Below are positions 5,108 through 5,260 of a stretch of 5,260 nucleotides of DNA, piece after piece (the first letter of the stretch is position 1; every line of letters starts with the position of its first letter). Both the position numbers and the translations under genes were made by a program. The notes under the pieces were generated by a model. It was not told the origin of the DNA, did not search any database, and saw only the letters and a list, made by a program, of their open reading frames with translations. This stretch comes from Bacteroides sp. (GTDB lineage: Bacteria > Bacteroidota > Bacteroidia > Bacteroidales > Bacteroidaceae). The stretch spans positions 1-5,260 of the forward strand of contig JASLCM010000019.1 in the NCBI GenBank assembly GCA_030151845.1, written 5' to 3'.

Positions 5108-5260
5108 GCAAAGCTAAAGTTACTTACTAACAAGAAAAGATACTTCTTAGATTCATCTCTTTCTCCTTACAAACTTAACAAGGTGACATTTATCCATTAG
5201 ATGTATACCTTAACCCTCTTCTTTATGAAGTACTAATGCTTGAGAAATATCGTATTGATG
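5108..5260. other. Unassigned sequence at the right edge
   Basis: I see no gene I can support. A plus-strand ATG at 5236 opens eight codons that run off the window. On the minus strand 16 codons enter from the edge and stop at 5210. Either could be the end of a neighbouring gene, but the pieces are too short to judge. Confidence 0.3.

Noticed and set aside
5145..5160. Ribosome-site-like AAGGAGAAAGAG before an ATG on the minus strand
   Set aside because: The frame after it stops after nine codons.
5210..5260. Minus-strand 16-codon tail and plus-strand ATG at 5236 as partial genes
   Set aside because: Each is too short to recognise and they exclude one another. Neither has a supporting site.

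Overview
The window looks like AT-rich chromosomal DNA from a member of the Bacteroidota, probably Bacteroidales. Four things point there. The lipoprotein starts its mature form with Cys-Ser-Ser followed by a run of Asp, the surface-export signature of this phylum. A TAnnTTTG-type -7 promoter box lies before one operon. The genes mostly lack clear Shine-Dalgarno sites. The tRNA fragment does not encode its CCA tail. The protein families (NAGPA-type phosphodiester glycosidase on a lipoprotein, DUF4434 barrel, two-component-regulator-type propeller) are also common in this phylum. I cannot name the species.

Layout. Positions 1-222 hold nothing I can assign. At 223-267 is the 3' part of a tRNA, from the anticodon stem to the discriminator base, with no matching 5' half; it reads as tRNA-Ala(GGC) and looks like the scar of an integration event. 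A possible tRNA terminator (275-309) and a strong bidirectional hairpin (340-377) follow. The first large gene (530-2113, minus strand) encodes a predicted surface lipoprotein with three tandem beta-rich repeats and a C-terminal NAGPA/DUF2233 domain. It ends at its own terminator (467-503). Its upstream leader carries a small hairpin and a weak promoter.

The 893 bases between this gene and the next large one are not empty. On the minus strand I read a decayed gene for a small three-helix membrane protein (2403-2752, one frameshift and one in-frame TGA). It is followed by a 29-codon gene for a tiny lipoprotein (2249-2338), with a good intrinsic terminator (2215-2239) ten bases after the stop.

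On the plus strand, 3007-4059 encodes a Tat-exported DUF4434 TIM-barrel protein, a predicted glycoside hydrolase. Eleven bases later, 4071-4997 encodes a secreted, stand-alone seven-repeat beta-propeller of the kind found in the sensor half of hybrid two-component systems, but without any kinase. They share a promoter just before 3007 and form a two-gene operon. A 13-bp perfect inverted repeat (5006-5033) follows, then a short stretch of direct repeats (5046-5107) and unassigned DNA to the end.

Taken together, all three large genes encode exported proteins with predicted carbohydrate-related folds: a surface phosphodiester glycosidase, a periplasmic barrel hydrolase and a secreted propeller. 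A role in handling an extracellular or envelope glycan is a reasonable inference, but the substrate is not visible here. No CRISPR, transposase, toxin-antitoxin pair or phage gene was found.
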